Assembly: GCA_938005745.1 (NCBI GenBank)
Contig: CALLMM010000024.1
Location: 38,201-102,200, forward strand
Reading direction: 5' to 3'
Length of the DNA: 64,000 bases
Source of the DNA: an uncultured Chthonomonadales bacterium
GTDB lineage: Bacteria; Armatimonadota; Chthonomonadetes; Chthonomonadales; CAJBBX01
The notes beneath the pieces were generated by a model. The model was given only the letters and a program-made list of their open reading frames with translations. It made no database searches and was not told where the DNA came from. Made by a program: the position numbers and the translations under genes. Numbering within the stretch: the first letter of the stretch is position 1; each line of letters opens with the position of its first letter. Shown piece by piece: positions 42,903-53,621 of this stretch.

Positions 42903-42975
42903 ACTCTCTCACAACGCCGTCTGAAGTAGAGAGAGTTTTCCAGATGCGCCTGAACTAGGCGCGGCGACGTGAGCC

Positions 42976-43470
42976 TCAGCCCGGTCTGAACAGCGGGGCG
43001 TCGTCTTCCGGCAGAATGATGGGAGTATAGTCTCTACCCGTTCGTTCCGCGATCCGTTTTGCCAGAGCGTTAAACTCATCGGTTGAGAAGGCAAAGACGC
43101 TCTGCAGAATGGCGTCTCCCGAATCCACAAGATAGAGGCTCGGAACCGACCGCAGGTCGTACTGCTCCGTTACCTCCAGTTCCGTATCGCATAGCTGCGG
43201 AAAGGTTGCGCCATACTGCTTCGCAAACTCTGCCGCTCCGGCAGGGTCTTCCTGCACCACGCCCCAGACCTGAAAGCCTTCGCACGTGTACTGACAGTGG
43301 AATCGCTGCAGGTAGGGCATGGCTAACTGGCAGACCGGACAGGTCTTCTTGTAAAAGGCAAAGAGCAGAAGCCCGCGCTTTCTGGCATCTGCGCTGGCGT
43401 ACTGCCTGCCGTCCGTTGCATTGAGGATGAAGTCGCAGACTCGATCTCCGGCTTGTAACGGCTCTGCCAT
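42976..43470 (-). CDS. Thioredoxin-fold redoxin (AhpC/TSA-like)
   Basis: A 164-aa protein with a thioredoxin fold: beta strand GLLLFAFYKKTCPVCQLAMPYLQRF bearing a CPVC active site (C44, C47), and cis-Pro segment LRSVPSLYLVDSGDAI. No signal peptide is seen, so it is likely a cytoplasmic peroxiredoxin- or ResA-like thiol reductant. It ends an apparent operon with thioredoxin reductase (45732-46736), which could supply its electrons. Confidence 0.85.
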   Translation of the reverse strand: MAEPLQAGDRVCDFILNATDGRQYASADARKRGLLLFAFYKKTCPVCQLAMPYLQRFHCQYTCEGFQVWGVVQEDPAGAAEFAKQYGATFPQLCDTELEVTEQYDLRSVPSLYLVDSGDAILQSVFAFSTDEFNALAKRIAERTGRDYTPIILPEDDAPLFRPG

Positions 43471-43501
43471 GGTGTCGCCTCCTTTCTGGATGTGTGCGTA
43501 A

Positions 43502-44017
43502 CTACTCGCTGCTCTGATGTTTTCGTAACTCCGCCTCTTCCGCCGCTTCCAGGTCCGCGGAGGTTACGCGGCGCACGACTGCTTCTCCCCCCGGCGGGAC
43601 CTGCTCCGCAAACAGGCTGCTGGAATCGGCGGCGGATAGTTCGGAAACAGCGGGTTTCGCCGTGGTTTCGAGCACCGGTCTGGGACCGATCTTCTCCAGA
43701 TCGCCCAGACCCGTAAGCACCATATACCGCAGGAGAAAGTCTCTCTCGCGATCTGTCAGCTTTGCTCGTCCCTCTTCCGAGAGACCGTCCAGCCACTTCG
43801 TCTTCATCTGGTCACGGATCTTTTCATGACGCTGTCGAACCTCGCGGGGCAGGCTCTCCGTCTCGATCTCGACCGTAACCTCCTCTTTGCTGTAGATTTT
43901 GTAGACGGTTCCTGTCAGTCCGGCAAAATGGGGGTAGTAGAGACCCGATTTCACATCGTCCGGCGTAACCTCACGAGTCTTGATACGAACGCGATCCCCT
44001 TCTTTTATGGCTGGCAT
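43502..44017 (-). CDS. Small hypothetical protein with N-terminal SH3-like barrel
   Basis: A 171-aa protein. Residues 1-50 (IKEGDRVRIKTREVTPDDVKSG...HFAGLTGTVYKIYSKEEVTVEIE) look like an SH3/KOW-type small barrel. A helical middle (55-110, LTDRERDFLLRYMVLTGLGDLEKIG) and a low-complexity Ala/Ser/Glu C terminus follow. I do not recognise a function. It lies between holB and the redoxin gene on the same strand with 24- and 31-bp gaps, so it is probably part of that operon. Confidence 0.75.
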   Translation of the reverse strand: MPAIKEGDRVRIKTREVTPDDVKSGLYYPHFAGLTGTVYKIYSKEEVTVEIETESLPREVRQRHEKIRDQMKTKWLDGLSEEGRAKLTDRERDFLLRYMVLTGLGDLEKIGPRPVLETTAKPAVSELSAADSSSLFAEQVPPGGEAVVRRVTSADLEAAEEAELRKHQSSE

Positions 44018-44041
44018 AGACTCAATCTCCTGTCCTGAACG

Positions 44042-45229
44042 CTAATTTCGCTCGCGACCGGTCGGCAGGTCGCTGCCGATGACCAGCCCGGTTGCAAGCC
44101 AGTCGGTGAGGAGCGGAATACTGATATTCTGATCTATCATCCTGCGCGCCTGCAGCAGCATCTCCAGGCTCACGATCCATCGCTCTGCCGGGTAGACCCG
44201 CGCAATGGAAAGCAGCCGCTCCCGTCGGTCTTCATGCACAATCGCCGCGTCGGCTCCACTGAGACGCAGCGTCAACAGGTCGCGGTAGAACGCCGTGAGC
44301 AGGTCCAGAACCGCTCCCAGCGACCGTCTTGTGACACGCTCTTTCGGGGCAGAGTCGGTTGTCTCATCCACCGTATTCGATTCCGATTTTACCCCGCTGG
44401 AACGAGCCGCGTCGCCTCTAACCAAACCGCCGGGGGAAGACTCCTCCTGTCCGAGCGCTTTCAGACTATTGGCGAGCTTCCGGATCGTTTCGGAGATCTG
44501 CAGCGAACGCAGCGGCGGCGATTCGCTGATGCTCTCTGCAAAATCCAGCACGCGATGGATCTCGGCGGAGGCGTTCGGATTGCGCGCCAGACTCAGAGCG
44601 ATTCCCGTTCTGCCCTCCGAATAGGCGGCATAGGTACGCGCCTGCTCCGGTGACAGCCCGCACTGTCTCTGCAAATAGGCTGCCAGTCTGTCAAGAGGGG
44701 AGGGGGTCAGTCGAACAATCTGAGATCGTGACAGGATCGTAGGCAGCAGGCGGCTGGCATGAGGCGTCAGCAGAATAAAGAGCGCGTAAGGGGGCGGCTC
44801 TTCCAGTACCTTCAAAAGGCTGTTTGCAGCCGCTTCGTTCAGCGTATCGGCGCGCTCCAGGATGTAGACGCGCCTGCGCCCGATAGTCGGCGTAAAGGCG
44901 AGCGTATGCTGCAGAATGCCTTCTGGTCGATTCTCGCGATCCCAGAACTGCCATATCTGCGTCTGATCCCCGGCGGGGGAGATCAAGACGATCTCCGGCT
45001 GCGCACCGGACTGCGCCCTCCGGCACGATTCGCACTTTTCGCAGGCATCAAAAGGCTCTTTGAGCGGGGTGAGACAGGCGGCAGCCTGCGCGAAAGCCAG
45101 CGCCAGGGACGTCTTGCCGACGCCGGGCGGACCGACGAACAGGTAGGTTCCCGCCAGTTGATCGCTCGCCAGAGCCTTGCGAAGCGCGCGCACGGGAGAT
45201 TCCAATCCAAACAGTTCCGACAGCGTCAT
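44042..45229 (-). CDS. holB: DNA polymerase III delta' subunit
   Basis: A 395-aa clamp-loader subunit that helps load the sliding clamp. It has an AAA+ core with GPPGVGKT (33-40), the zinc module with CEKCESC (part of the four-Cys ribbon), Walker-B-like VYILERADTLNEAAANSLLKVLEEPP and sensor-1 LFILLTPHASRLLPTILSRSQ. The Cys ribbon is retained, and the DEAD-type catalytic box is degenerate, as in delta'. A low-complexity Ser/Glu insert occurs around 265-290. The start overlaps the phosphatase stop by 4 bp. Confidence 0.93.
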   Translation of the reverse strand: MTLSELFGLESPVRALRKALASDQLAGTYLFVGPPGVGKTSLALAFAQAAACLTPLKEPFDACEKCESCRRAQSGAQPEIVLISPAGDQTQIWQFWDRENRPEGILQHTLAFTPTIGRRRVYILERADTLNEAAANSLLKVLEEPPPYALFILLTPHASRLLPTILSRSQIVRLTPSPLDRLAAYLQRQCGLSPEQARTYAAYSEGRTGIALSLARNPNASAEIHRVLDFAESISESPPLRSLQISETIRKLANSLKALGQEESSPGGLVRGDAARSSGVKSESNTVDETTDSAPKERVTRRSLGAVLDLLTAFYRDLLTLRLSGADAAIVHEDRRERLLSIARVYPAERWIVSLEMLLQARRMIDQNISIPLLTDWLATGLVIGSDLPTGRERN

Positions 45230-45738
45230 TCGCAGCTCTGAGCGGCGATTCGCCGGGACAGACGTGCCAGCCAGCGGCGCTGCGCCTTCGTCTCGGGGAT
45301 CTCTTCGCCTCGCGCCTCAGTCACCAGTTTCAGCGCGGCGTCCATACCTATCTGCTGCATCATCAGCGCGCCAGCGGCGATCATTCCGGAACGTCCGATC
45401 CCCATGCGACAGTGAATGGCGACTCCTTTCTGCTGCTGAATGCGCGTCACGATCTTCCGGATCAGGCGCAGTGCGCCGCACATGGAAGCGGGGGCGTGGT
45501 GATCGGTGATCGGAAACCAGATAAACTCCATCTGATGACGCGCGCAGAGAGCCGGCTCCTCCTGCAGACACAGCTCGCTTATCTCCTCTAGCGGCAGAAG
45601 TGAGACGATTACCTCCACACCCGCCATCTGCAGGGCGTGCACCTGCGCGTCCAGTCGTTCGCCGGATGCGGGATGCGGCATGATCGCCAGTCGTCCGGCA
45701 GACGAAAAGGGTATCCAGTAGAGCTGCGTACTCACCAT
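45226..45738 (-). CDS. Dual-specificity/tyrosine-type protein phosphatase
   Basis: A 170-aa protein; the start at ATG 45738 overlaps the trxB stop (ATGGTGA) and gives a compact domain. The phosphatase signature HCX5R is in HCRMGIGRSG (catalytic Cys and Arg), and the general-acid loop is in PITDHHAP. It resembles CDC14/KAP-like small dual-specificity enzymes of bacteria. The substrate is unknown. Overlaps with both trxB and holB show coupled translation in this operon. Confidence 0.88.
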   Translation of the reverse strand: MVSTQLYWIPFSSAGRLAIMPHPASGERLDAQVHALQMAGVEVIVSLLPLEEISELCLQEEPALCARHQMEFIWFPITDHHAPASMCGALRLIRKIVTRIQQQKGVAIHCRMGIGRSGMIAAGALMMQQIGMDAALKLVTEARGEEIPETKAQRRWLARLSRRIAAQSCE

Positions 45739-46736
45739 TCCAGAGCGGCGCCACCCTCTTCCGCCGCCAGCAGGCGTTCCGCCTGAATCGCCGCCATACA
45801 TCCGGAGCCGGCGGCGGTTACCGCCTGTCGGTACTCATGGTCCTTCACATCCCCGCAGGCGAAGACGAACGGGATGTTCGATCGGACGTCATGATGTGTG
45901 ATCAGGTAGCCGTTCTCGTCCATCTCCAGCTGTCCGACGAACAGGTCGCTGTTGGGTCTGTGTCCGATCGCAATGAAGACGCCCGAGATCGGCAGCTCGC
46001 TCGTTGCCCCCGTCTGCGTGTCCTGCAGGGTAACGCCTGTAACCCGCTTGGCGGCGGGATCGTGTATGGCGGTTACGACCTTATTCCAGAGAACCTCGAT
46101 CTTTGGATGATCGAGTGCGCGCTGCTGCATGATCCGGGAGGCGCGCAGGCGATCCCGGCGGTGAACGATATAGACTTTGGAGGCAAAGTGCGTCAGATAG
46201 AGCGCCTCCTCCATGGCGGTGTCTCCGCCTCCCACCACGATCAACTCTTTGTTGCGAAACGGGGGCAGCGCGCCGTCGCAGGTCGCACAGGCGGAGACGC
46301 CGGCGCCGCCCAGTCCGCCCTCCCATACCGGCTTCTCCTCCTCCAGTCCGAGCCATTTTGCCGATGCGCCCGTCGCGACGATCACCGCCCTGCAGCGGTA
46401 GAGATCCTCATTCACCCAGATCTTAAACGGTCGCTCCGAGAAGTCTACCTTTGTGACCATATCCTCGACAAACTGGGTTCCGAAGCGCGCCACCTGTCGG
46501 CGCATCTTCTCCATCAGCTCTGGTCCCTCAATGCCGTCCTCAAAGCCCGGATAGTTCTCCACTTCGGTCGTGATTGTGAGCTGACCTCCGCGTCCCTGCA
46601 TCGTCTGTCCCATGCCGACGCCGCCGTCAATCATCAGCGGCTCCAGATTGGCGCGAGAGGCGTAGAGCGCGGCAGTGTATCCGGCAGGACCGCTGCCGAT
46701 AATGATGACTTTATGAATCTTTTCGGTATGTGTCAT
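45732..46736 (-). CDS. trxB: Thioredoxin-disulfide reductase
   Basis: A 334-aa FAD/NADPH flavoenzyme that reduces thioredoxin. FAD motif GSGPAG is at 14-19, redox pair C150-C153 in SACATCDGALPPF, NADPH motif VVGGGDTAMEEA, and the C-terminal FAD motif VFACGDVKDHEYRQAVTAAGSGCMAA. It is the first gene of an apparent operon followed by phosphatase, holB, an SH3-like protein and a redoxin with a CPVC site. Confidence 0.96.
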   Translation of the reverse strand: MTHTEKIHKVIIIGSGPAGYTAALYASRANLEPLMIDGGVGMGQTMQGRGGQLTITTEVENYPGFEDGIEGPELMEKMRRQVARFGTQFVEDMVTKVDFSERPFKIWVNEDLYRCRAVIVATGASAKWLGLEEEKPVWEGGLGGAGVSACATCDGALPPFRNKELIVVGGGDTAMEEALYLTHFASKVYIVHRRDRLRASRIMQQRALDHPKIEVLWNKVVTAIHDPAAKRVTGVTLQDTQTGATSELPISGVFIAIGHRPNSDLFVGQLEMDENGYLITHHDVRSNIPFVFACGDVKDHEYRQAVTAAGSGCMAAIQAERLLAAEEGGAALEW

Positions 46737-46864
46737 GGAGCCAGTCCTCAGAATCTACTCTTGTTTGACAGAGAAATATGAGCTGTAGTTATCTACTCTC
46801 TATAATCCGTGAAAGCTGCCCGTAATTCCTGCCTTAATTGATCGCGGATGGGACTGCAGGGCGG

Positions 46865-46904
46865 AAAGAGAATAAAAGAGGTCGGCGAATGAACTCGCCG
46901 ACCT
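46865..46904 (-). terminator. Intrinsic terminator after the PilZ gene
   Basis: Stem AGGTCGGCGA (46879-46888) / TCGCCGACCT (46895-46904), 6-nt loop. On the minus strand CTCTTTTATTC follows. It lies 41 nt after the PilZ stop codon and separates it from trxB. Confidence 0.85.
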
Positions 46905-46945
46905 GTGTGCAACTGTGTTGAATGTGCAACTGTGTTGCGGAGCGT

Positions 46946-47530
46946 TCAGGAGAGGTAGAGCAGATTGGACAGATAGGCGCCCTGAGAGGGAGTCAAACCC
47001 AGAAACTTCAGACCGACCTCGTAACGGTTGGAGCCGTCTCTTGCCGGCTGGTGATGGATGACGATCGCTGGGAAGATCATCTCCGGCTCCCCCTGTGTGA
47101 TCTGGAAGCGAACCCGCATCCGGGTCATCACCGGAAGGCACTCATTCAAAAGCACGCGCATTCCACCCGCGCTGATATCCACGCACCTCCCGGATAACTC
47201 TCTGTCGTGAACGCTGCAAGCGACATCGAAATCGGCGCGGGTGCGCTGCGAACGTCGTTTTTCATTGCGTGTCCAGATCGGAGCGATCTTAAGCCAGATC
47301 AGCTCTCCGCGCTGTTCCACCACTCTGGCGCGGGCGTAACAGCGTCCTTCCACGTCTACCGCCATGCAGTCCACCTCTTCACCAGAGGGAAGTTCGGGCA
47401 GCGGGTGATTCAAATCCGTTACCAGACGTAGACGCAGATAGTCGCAGCTCTGCGCCTCTACCTCGGCGCACCAGCTGCCGTGTTCCGTTTCGATACTGAT
47501 CTGTCCGGTCTCCGCGCTGCATTCGTACAT
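46946..47530 (-). CDS. PilZ-domain protein, likely c-di-GMP receptor
   Basis: A 194-aa protein with a YcgR-like N-terminal beta domain (about 1-85, GEEVDCMAVDVEGRCYARARV) and a C-terminal PilZ domain (about 88-190). The c-di-GMP-binding residues are in RRSQR (RxxxR) and DISAGGMRV (D/NxSxxG). Such proteins transmit c-di-GMP level to motility, pili or exopolysaccharide machinery. The pilus operon and pilT are elsewhere in the window, but direct partnership is not shown. Confidence 0.9.
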   Translation of the reverse strand: MYECSAETGQISIETEHGSWCAEVEAQSCDYLRLRLVTDLNHPLPELPSGEEVDCMAVDVEGRCYARARVVEQRGELIWLKIAPIWTRNEKRRSQRTRADFDVACSVHDRELSGRCVDISAGGMRVLLNECLPVMTRMRVRFQITQGEPEMIFPAIVIHHQPARDGSNRYEVGLKFLGLTPSQGAYLSNLLYLS

Positions 47531-47650
47531 GGATGTTGATCCTCCTGGAAGCGTGTGGGCGCGATGGAAGCTTCTGTCTATTCATTATCGGAGGTAGGCA
47601 ACAGAGATTTTATAGCATGAAAATACGGGTTTCTGGAGGAAGCGGCGGAT

Positions 47651-48145
47651 ATGCCTCTGAATCTCCCAAGCATGATAATCTATACTATCGGGCACAGTCA
47701 TCATGTGCTGGCGCATTTTATTATGCTTCTCAAGAAATATGCGGTAACACTGCTGGTAGATGTGCGATCCAATCCGTACAGCCGCTACGCCTCTCAGTAT
47801 GACATGGAGACGCTCCGTCAGGTGCTGGAAACAGCGGGGATAGGCTACCGGCATATGCCAGCTCTGGGCGGCAGACCGGACGACCCCTCTCTCCGAACGC
47901 GTTCCGGCAAGCCGGACTACGACCGGATAGCTTCCTCCCCCTCCTTTCTGGAGGGTGTGGACGCGCTGATGGAGGCAGCCAGCTGTCAGCGGACGGCAGT
48001 TATGTGCGCAGAAGGGGATCCGCGGCGCTGCCATCGTGAGCGACTGATCGCCCCGATTTTGCGGCAGCGAGGCGTGGAGGTGCTGCACATTCTTCCGGAT
48101 GGAAGCATTGCGCCTCCTGAATATCAGATGAGGCTCGATTTATGA
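47651..48145 (+). CDS. DUF488 family protein
   Basis: A 164-aa protein with the DUF488 pattern: MIIYTIGHS at the start of the domain, DVRSNPYSR, LGGRPDDPSL and a C-terminal MCAEGDPRRCHRERLIAP with IL.DG. The family has no established biochemical function; conserved Cys and His suggest a metal or redox site. A start at ATG 47672 would remove the first seven residues. It stands alone. Confidence 0.87.
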   Translation: MPLNLPSMIIYTIGHSHHVLAHFIMLLKKYAVTLLVDVRSNPYSRYASQYDMETLRQVLETAGIGYRHMPALGGRPDDPSLRTRSGKPDYDRIASSPSFLEGVDALMEAASCQRTAVMCAEGDPRRCHRERLIAPILRQRGVEVLHILPDGSIAPPEYQMRLDL

Positions 48146-48225
48146 AACTTTGTCGCGCTTGAAAACGTTATTCATACGTCTGCCGTCAATCCTGCCAACC
48201 TGGCGTAGGTAAATGAGGTGGTGAT

Positions 48226-48999
48226 ATGCAGCGAATGCGCTTTGAAGAAGAGGAGCCGCGAGAACCGCAGTATCTGTCTGAGGAGGAGGCGGACGCTGTT
48301 ATAGAACTCTGGGCGGAGCGGCATAAAGAGGGGGAAAGACTGCGCTCCATGCCGACCGTTCAGCAGCTAGCGGACAGCATGGATATCTCCCTGGAGGAGG
48401 CGCAGGCGCTTCTAAACGAGGTGCGGTCCAGAAAGCGATCCTCTCAGGCGCAGACACCGCCTGTGTACTCCCGCACGACCACGACGCCCCTTACACGGAC
48501 TCCGCCCGTTCATCCCGTTGTGGAGCGTCAGCGAAGACGAAGAAGACTGCTCGGCAAAGCGTTTTTCGCCCTCTGTCTCGGACTTTTCGCGCTTCTTTTC
48601 GTGAGCTTTTTCCGGATAAACAGCGCGCATGTTCCCGATCCTCAGGTTATTTCGTTCCATGAAGCTCCTGTCATTGCAGTTCCCTCCCTGAATGATCAGG
48701 GTTCCATGCTGGAGGAACAGGCTGCTATGCTGGAGAGCCAGGCGCAGGAGCTGGAAGCGCAGGTTCAGGCGCAGGAGTCTCAGATCAACGAACTGAACGC
48801 TGAGATCAACCGCCTGCGCGGGCGCAGCGATCTGATCGCGGAGCGAGAGAGCGTGAGAGCCGTTCTCTCCGGGCTGCGCGCACAGGTCAGCCAGTTGAGG
48901 CGTCAGGCGACGGATCTGCGCCGACAGGCGCAGAGGATGCGGCAAAGCCCTCCCGTGATCATGCCCCCCGTCCCGCCATCCCCCGCTATACCCAACTAG
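48226..48999 (+). CDS. Hypothetical coiled-coil membrane protein with HTH-like N terminus
   Basis: A 257-aa protein, function unknown. Residues about 15-70 look like a helix-turn-helix (EEEADAVIELWAERH, SMPTVQQLADSMDISLEEAQALL). A Thr/Pro linker, one TM helix (LLGKAFFALCLGLFALLFVSFF, about 107-128) and a long Gln/Glu/Arg heptad coiled coil (about 160-240) follow. A cytoplasmic DNA-binding-like head joined through the membrane to a periplasmic rod would be a one-component sensor layout, but this is only inference. SD GAGGTGGTG precedes ATG 48226. Confidence 0.75.
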   Translation: MQRMRFEEEEPREPQYLSEEEADAVIELWAERHKEGERLRSMPTVQQLADSMDISLEEAQALLNEVRSRKRSSQAQTPPVYSRTTTTPLTRTPPVHPVVERQRRRRRLLGKAFFALCLGLFALLFVSFFRINSAHVPDPQVISFHEAPVIAVPSLNDQGSMLEEQAAMLESQAQELEAQVQAQESQINELNAEINRLRGRSDLIAERESVRAVLSGLRAQVSQLRRQATDLRRQAQRMRQSPPVIMPPVPPSPAIPN

Positions 49000-49032
49000 T
49001 GATCGAATTCTTCGCGATCCGTGAACGTATGA

Positions 49033-49180
49033 GAATGCTTCGCTGACGCTCGCAATGACAGTGTGGGGGCGAGTTGTGCGTGACTGGAACGATCGGGCGT
49101 CCCGGATTGTCCTTGCGAGGGAGGCAGCAGCCGCCCCTTCTGTCCTTGCGAGGGAGCGAGAGCGACCGAAGCAGTCTCTA
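49033..49180. repeat. Dispersed repeat copies upstream of the thiamine operon
   Basis: Pieces such as ATGCTTCGCTGACGCTCGCAATGACAG (49035-49061) and TCCTTGCGAGGGAGCGAGAGCGACC followed by GAAGCAGTCTC (49143-49177) belong to the GTCATTGCGAG/GAAGCAATC family seen at 414-512. They occupy the first half of the 487-bp gap after the coiled-coil gene; the second half is the thi promoter and riboswitch. Confidence 0.75.
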
Positions 49181-49257
49181 TCCGACAGCGGGGATACAGA
49201 CGACTGCCCTGCGTTAACGATCTGACAGCGAGCCCTCCGATCTATTTTGAAACGCGC

Positions 49258-49286
49258 TTGACAGTTCTGTGCGTATAGGGTAAATG
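49258..49286 (+). promoter_or_regulatory. Candidate thi operon promoter
   Basis: Consensus -35 TTGACA (49258-49263) and a weak -10 (TAAATG, 49281-49286) with 17-bp spacing, about 20 nt before the riboswitch. A second TTGACA at 49294-49299 is an alternative -35. Confidence 0.45.
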
Positions 49287-49307
49287 TAGACGATTGACAA
49301 TTTCATG

Positions 49308-49396
49308 ACCGCTGGGGGTGCTGGCGAAAGCCGGCTGAGAGATGCTCGCATCAACCCCAGAACCTGAACCGGATAATGCCGGCGTAGGAAAGCGGA
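49308..49396 (+). promoter_or_regulatory. TPP riboswitch aptamer (THI element)
   Basis: Contains the signature blocks in order: GGGGTGCTGGC (49314 on), GGCTGAGA (49333), ACCCCAGAACCTGAACCGG, ATAATGCCGGCGTAGG. Closing stem P1 is CCGCT (49309-49313) with AGCGG (49391-49395). TPP binding would shut down expression of the downstream thi genes. The following terminator (49424-49463) makes a transcription-termination mechanism likely. Confidence 0.97.
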
Positions 49397-49423
49397 TCGA
49401 ACAGCCATCTCAGCGAAGTTTTC

Positions 49424-51385
<1,962 letters not shown>

Positions 51386-51416
51386 GAGGATCAGGAGGGG
51401 ATGAGGAGTGAATGAG

Positions 51417-52220
51417 ATGACCGTTTCTGAGAAGAGAGAGCAGAGTGTGAGCGAAGACCTGCTGAAGATCGGTCCCTACACGTTTCGTTCGCGTCTGATG
51501 CTCGGTACAGGCAAGTTCCGCAATGTCGAGGAGATGACCGCCGCGCATGAAGCCTCCGGCTGCGAGATCATCACGGTCGCCCTGCGCCGTATTGATCTGG
51601 ATGCGCCGCGACGGAGCATCCTGGACGAAATAGACTGGTCAAAGTACCACATCCTGCCGAATACCGCCGGCGCGCGAACGGCGGAAGAGGCGATCCGCAC
51701 AGCCAGGCTGGCGCGCGCGATGGGTTTGAGCGACATGATCAAGGTGGAGGTGATCCCGGATCCGAAGTACCTCCTGCCCGATCCTGTCGGGACACTGGAA
51801 GCGTGTAAGGTGCTGGTCTCGGAGGGTTTCGTGGTGCTTCCCTACATCAACGCAGACCCGGTGCTGGCGATCATGCTACAGGAGATTGGGACGGCAACCG
51901 TGATGCCTCTCGCCTCCCCGATTGGAAGCGGGCAGGGGATGAAGACATTCGACGCCATTCGGATCATCGTCGAGCAGGCGAAGGTTCCGGTGGTGGTGGA
52001 CGCCGGACTGGGGGTGCCCTCGGATGCCGCCAAGGCGATGGAGATCGGCGCGGACGCCTGTCTGATCAACACCGCGATAGCCCGGGCGGAGAACCCGGCG
52101 TTGATGGCGGAGGCGATGAAACTGGCGGTGATTGCTGGACGGAAAGCTGCGCTCGCCGGACGGATGCCGATCCTTCCCTACGCCTCCGCCAGCAGTCCAC
52201 TGGAAGGGGTGGTCCGATAG
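51417..52220 (+). CDS. thiG: Thiazole synthase ThiG
   Basis: A 267-aa TIM barrel that builds the thiazole ring from DXP, dehydroglycine and ThiS-thiocarboxylate. It shows IGPYTFRSRLMLGTGKF, the Schiff-base Lys in DMIKVEVIPD, and VVVDAGLGVPSDAAKAMEIGADACLINTAIA. ATG 51417 has TGAGGAG at good spacing; a GTG 9 bp earlier is possible. Dehydroglycine would come from ThiO (53789-54901) in this operon, not ThiH. Confidence 0.97.
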   Translation: MTVSEKREQSVSEDLLKIGPYTFRSRLMLGTGKFRNVEEMTAAHEASGCEIITVALRRIDLDAPRRSILDEIDWSKYHILPNTAGARTAEEAIRTARLARAMGLSDMIKVEVIPDPKYLLPDPVGTLEACKVLVSEGFVVLPYINADPVLAIMLQEIGTATVMPLASPIGSGQGMKTFDAIRIIVEQAKVPVVVDAGLGVPSDAAKAMEIGADACLINTAIARAENPALMAEAMKLAVIAGRKAALAGRMPILPYASASSPLEGVVR

Positions 52221-52321
52221 CCCAAAAAAACGCTGACGGCAGTTTCGGCGATAATCGGCGACGGATCCTCGTACTACTGCTTGACAGTTCTTCCAGAAGC
52301 ATGACGGATATCGAAAGGAGT

Positions 52322-52900
52322 ATGGATGCGTTGACCAAACCGATACATGTGCTGGGCATCGCCGGAAGTCTGCGGAAGGCGTCGTATAATCGCGCCCTGC
52401 TTCGTGCCGCGCAGGAGCTTGCCTCGGAAGGGATGACGATCGAAATCTTCGATCTGCTTCCGATCCCCATGTTTAATGAGGATGTGGAGAGGGAGGGCAT
52501 GCCGGAGCCGGTAGCCCGTCTGCGAGAGAGCATTGCGGCGGCAGACGCTCTGTTGATCGTTACGCCGGAGTACAACAAGTCCATTCCCGCGCCTCTGAAA
52601 AATGCGCTGGACTGGGCGTCACGCAGCCCGAACTCTCCTCTGAACGGAAAGCCGGTTGCTATCACCGGCGCCTCTCCGGGCATCATGGGAACCGCCTGGT
52701 CGCAGCATCATCTCCGGCAGGTCTGCGTTAATGTCAACCTGCTTCCCGTCAACAAACCGGAGGTCTTTGTCAGCCGTGCCCACGAGAAGTTCGATTCTGA
52801 GGGAAGTCTGACCGATGAGATGACCCGTAAGCTGCTCGCCGAGCTTCTGGCGTCGCTGGCAAACTGGACGAAAAGGCTGCGCGGAGAGCAGGCGGAGTAG
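52322..52900 (+). CDS. NADPH-dependent FMN reductase-family flavoprotein
   Basis: A 192-aa flavodoxin-fold reductase. It has GIAGSLRKASYNRALLRAA (phosphate-binding loop), TPEYNKSIPAPLKNALDWASR and GASPGIMGTAWSQHHLRQV, as in NAD(P)H-dependent FMN/chromate/quinone reductases. ATG 52322 follows GAAAGGAG. A TTGACA box (52281-52286) and a 100-bp gap suggest it may have its own promoter, although it sits inside the thiamine gene set. A direct role in thiamine synthesis is not known for this family. Confidence 0.88.
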   Translation: MDALTKPIHVLGIAGSLRKASYNRALLRAAQELASEGMTIEIFDLLPIPMFNEDVEREGMPEPVARLRESIAAADALLIVTPEYNKSIPAPLKNALDWASRSPNSPLNGKPVAITGASPGIMGTAWSQHHLRQVCVNVNLLPVNKPEVFVSRAHEKFDSEGSLTDEMTRKLLAELLASLANWTKRLRGEQAE

Positions 52901-52955
52901 GAACAGAGGGCCGTATTTCCGCCACAATCGTTCTCACGATGGGCTGGCATGAAAG

Positions 52956-53621
52956 ATGACAAAAATAGACCTGCCAAAACCCATTTTGATGCTGGTCACA
53001 GAGCCGTCACCCGGACTGCCGGAGACGGTACGCGCGGCTGTTCGGGGCGGGGTCAATATGGTGCAGCTTCGTGATCCCTCTGTAGACCGAGAGCAGCTTC
53101 TCCGACGAGCCGGACTGCTGCGTGAGATGATCGAGCCGCCGGCGTTGCTGATTATCAATCGTCATGTGGAAGAGGCTGTCTCCTGTCAGGCGGACGGCGT
53201 TCAACTTCCGGAGGCGCACCCTTCGATACGCGAGGTTCGTTCGACGCTGGGTGAGGATCGCTGGATAGGCTGCTCCATTCATTCGGTGGAAAAAGCCTGT
53301 CAGGCGGAGGCAGAAGGCGCGGACTATCTGATTGCCGGCACGATCTTCCCTTCCGCCACGCACCCGGACATTCCGGCACAGGGGTTGGAATTTCTGGAAC
53401 GGGTCTGTCGGGCAGTGCGCATCCCTGTGATCGCCATCGGCGGGATCACGCCTGAAAATGCACCGGACTGCCTGCACGTTGGAGCCTGCGGAGTGGCGGT
53501 ACTTTCCGCGATCATGCGTTCTGCCGACCCGGAACAGGCTGCCAGAGCATTCAGAAGGTCGCTGGAAGAGGGGAGTGGAGATGATAAAACTCAGGATAAA
53601 CGGCGAAGAGCGCATCATTGA
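52956..53621 (+). CDS. tenI: TenI-like thiazole tautomerase (ThiE-fold)
   Basis: A 221-aa TIM barrel of the ThiE/TenI superfamily. DGVQLPEAHPSIREV, IGCSIHSVEKACQAEAEGADYLIAG and GVAVLSAIMRSADPEQAARAF match TenI more than ThiE, since the ThiE pattern GVHLGQ is replaced by GVQLP. TenI converts the ThiG product to the aromatic carboxythiazole tautomer. A genuine ThiE domain occurs in the fusion at 54898-56355, which supports division of labour. The 3' end overlaps thiS by 41 bp. Confidence 0.85.
   Translation: MTKIDLPKPILMLVTEPSPGLPETVRAAVRGGVNMVQLRDPSVDREQLLRRAGLLREMIEPPALLIINRHVEEAVSCQADGVQLPEAHPSIREVRSTLGEDRWIGCSIHSVEKACQAEAEGADYLIAGTIFPSATHPDIPAQGLEFLERVCRAVRIPVIAIGGITPENAPDCLHVGACGVAVLSAIMRSADPEQAARAFRRSLEEGSGDDKTQDKRRRAHH

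Noticed and set aside
52956..53621. Calling the first ThiE-fold gene thiE
   Set aside because: The residues GVQLP and S(I/V)HS(V/L)E..QAE..(A/D)DY match TenI, and a full ThiE domain is present in the downstream fusion.
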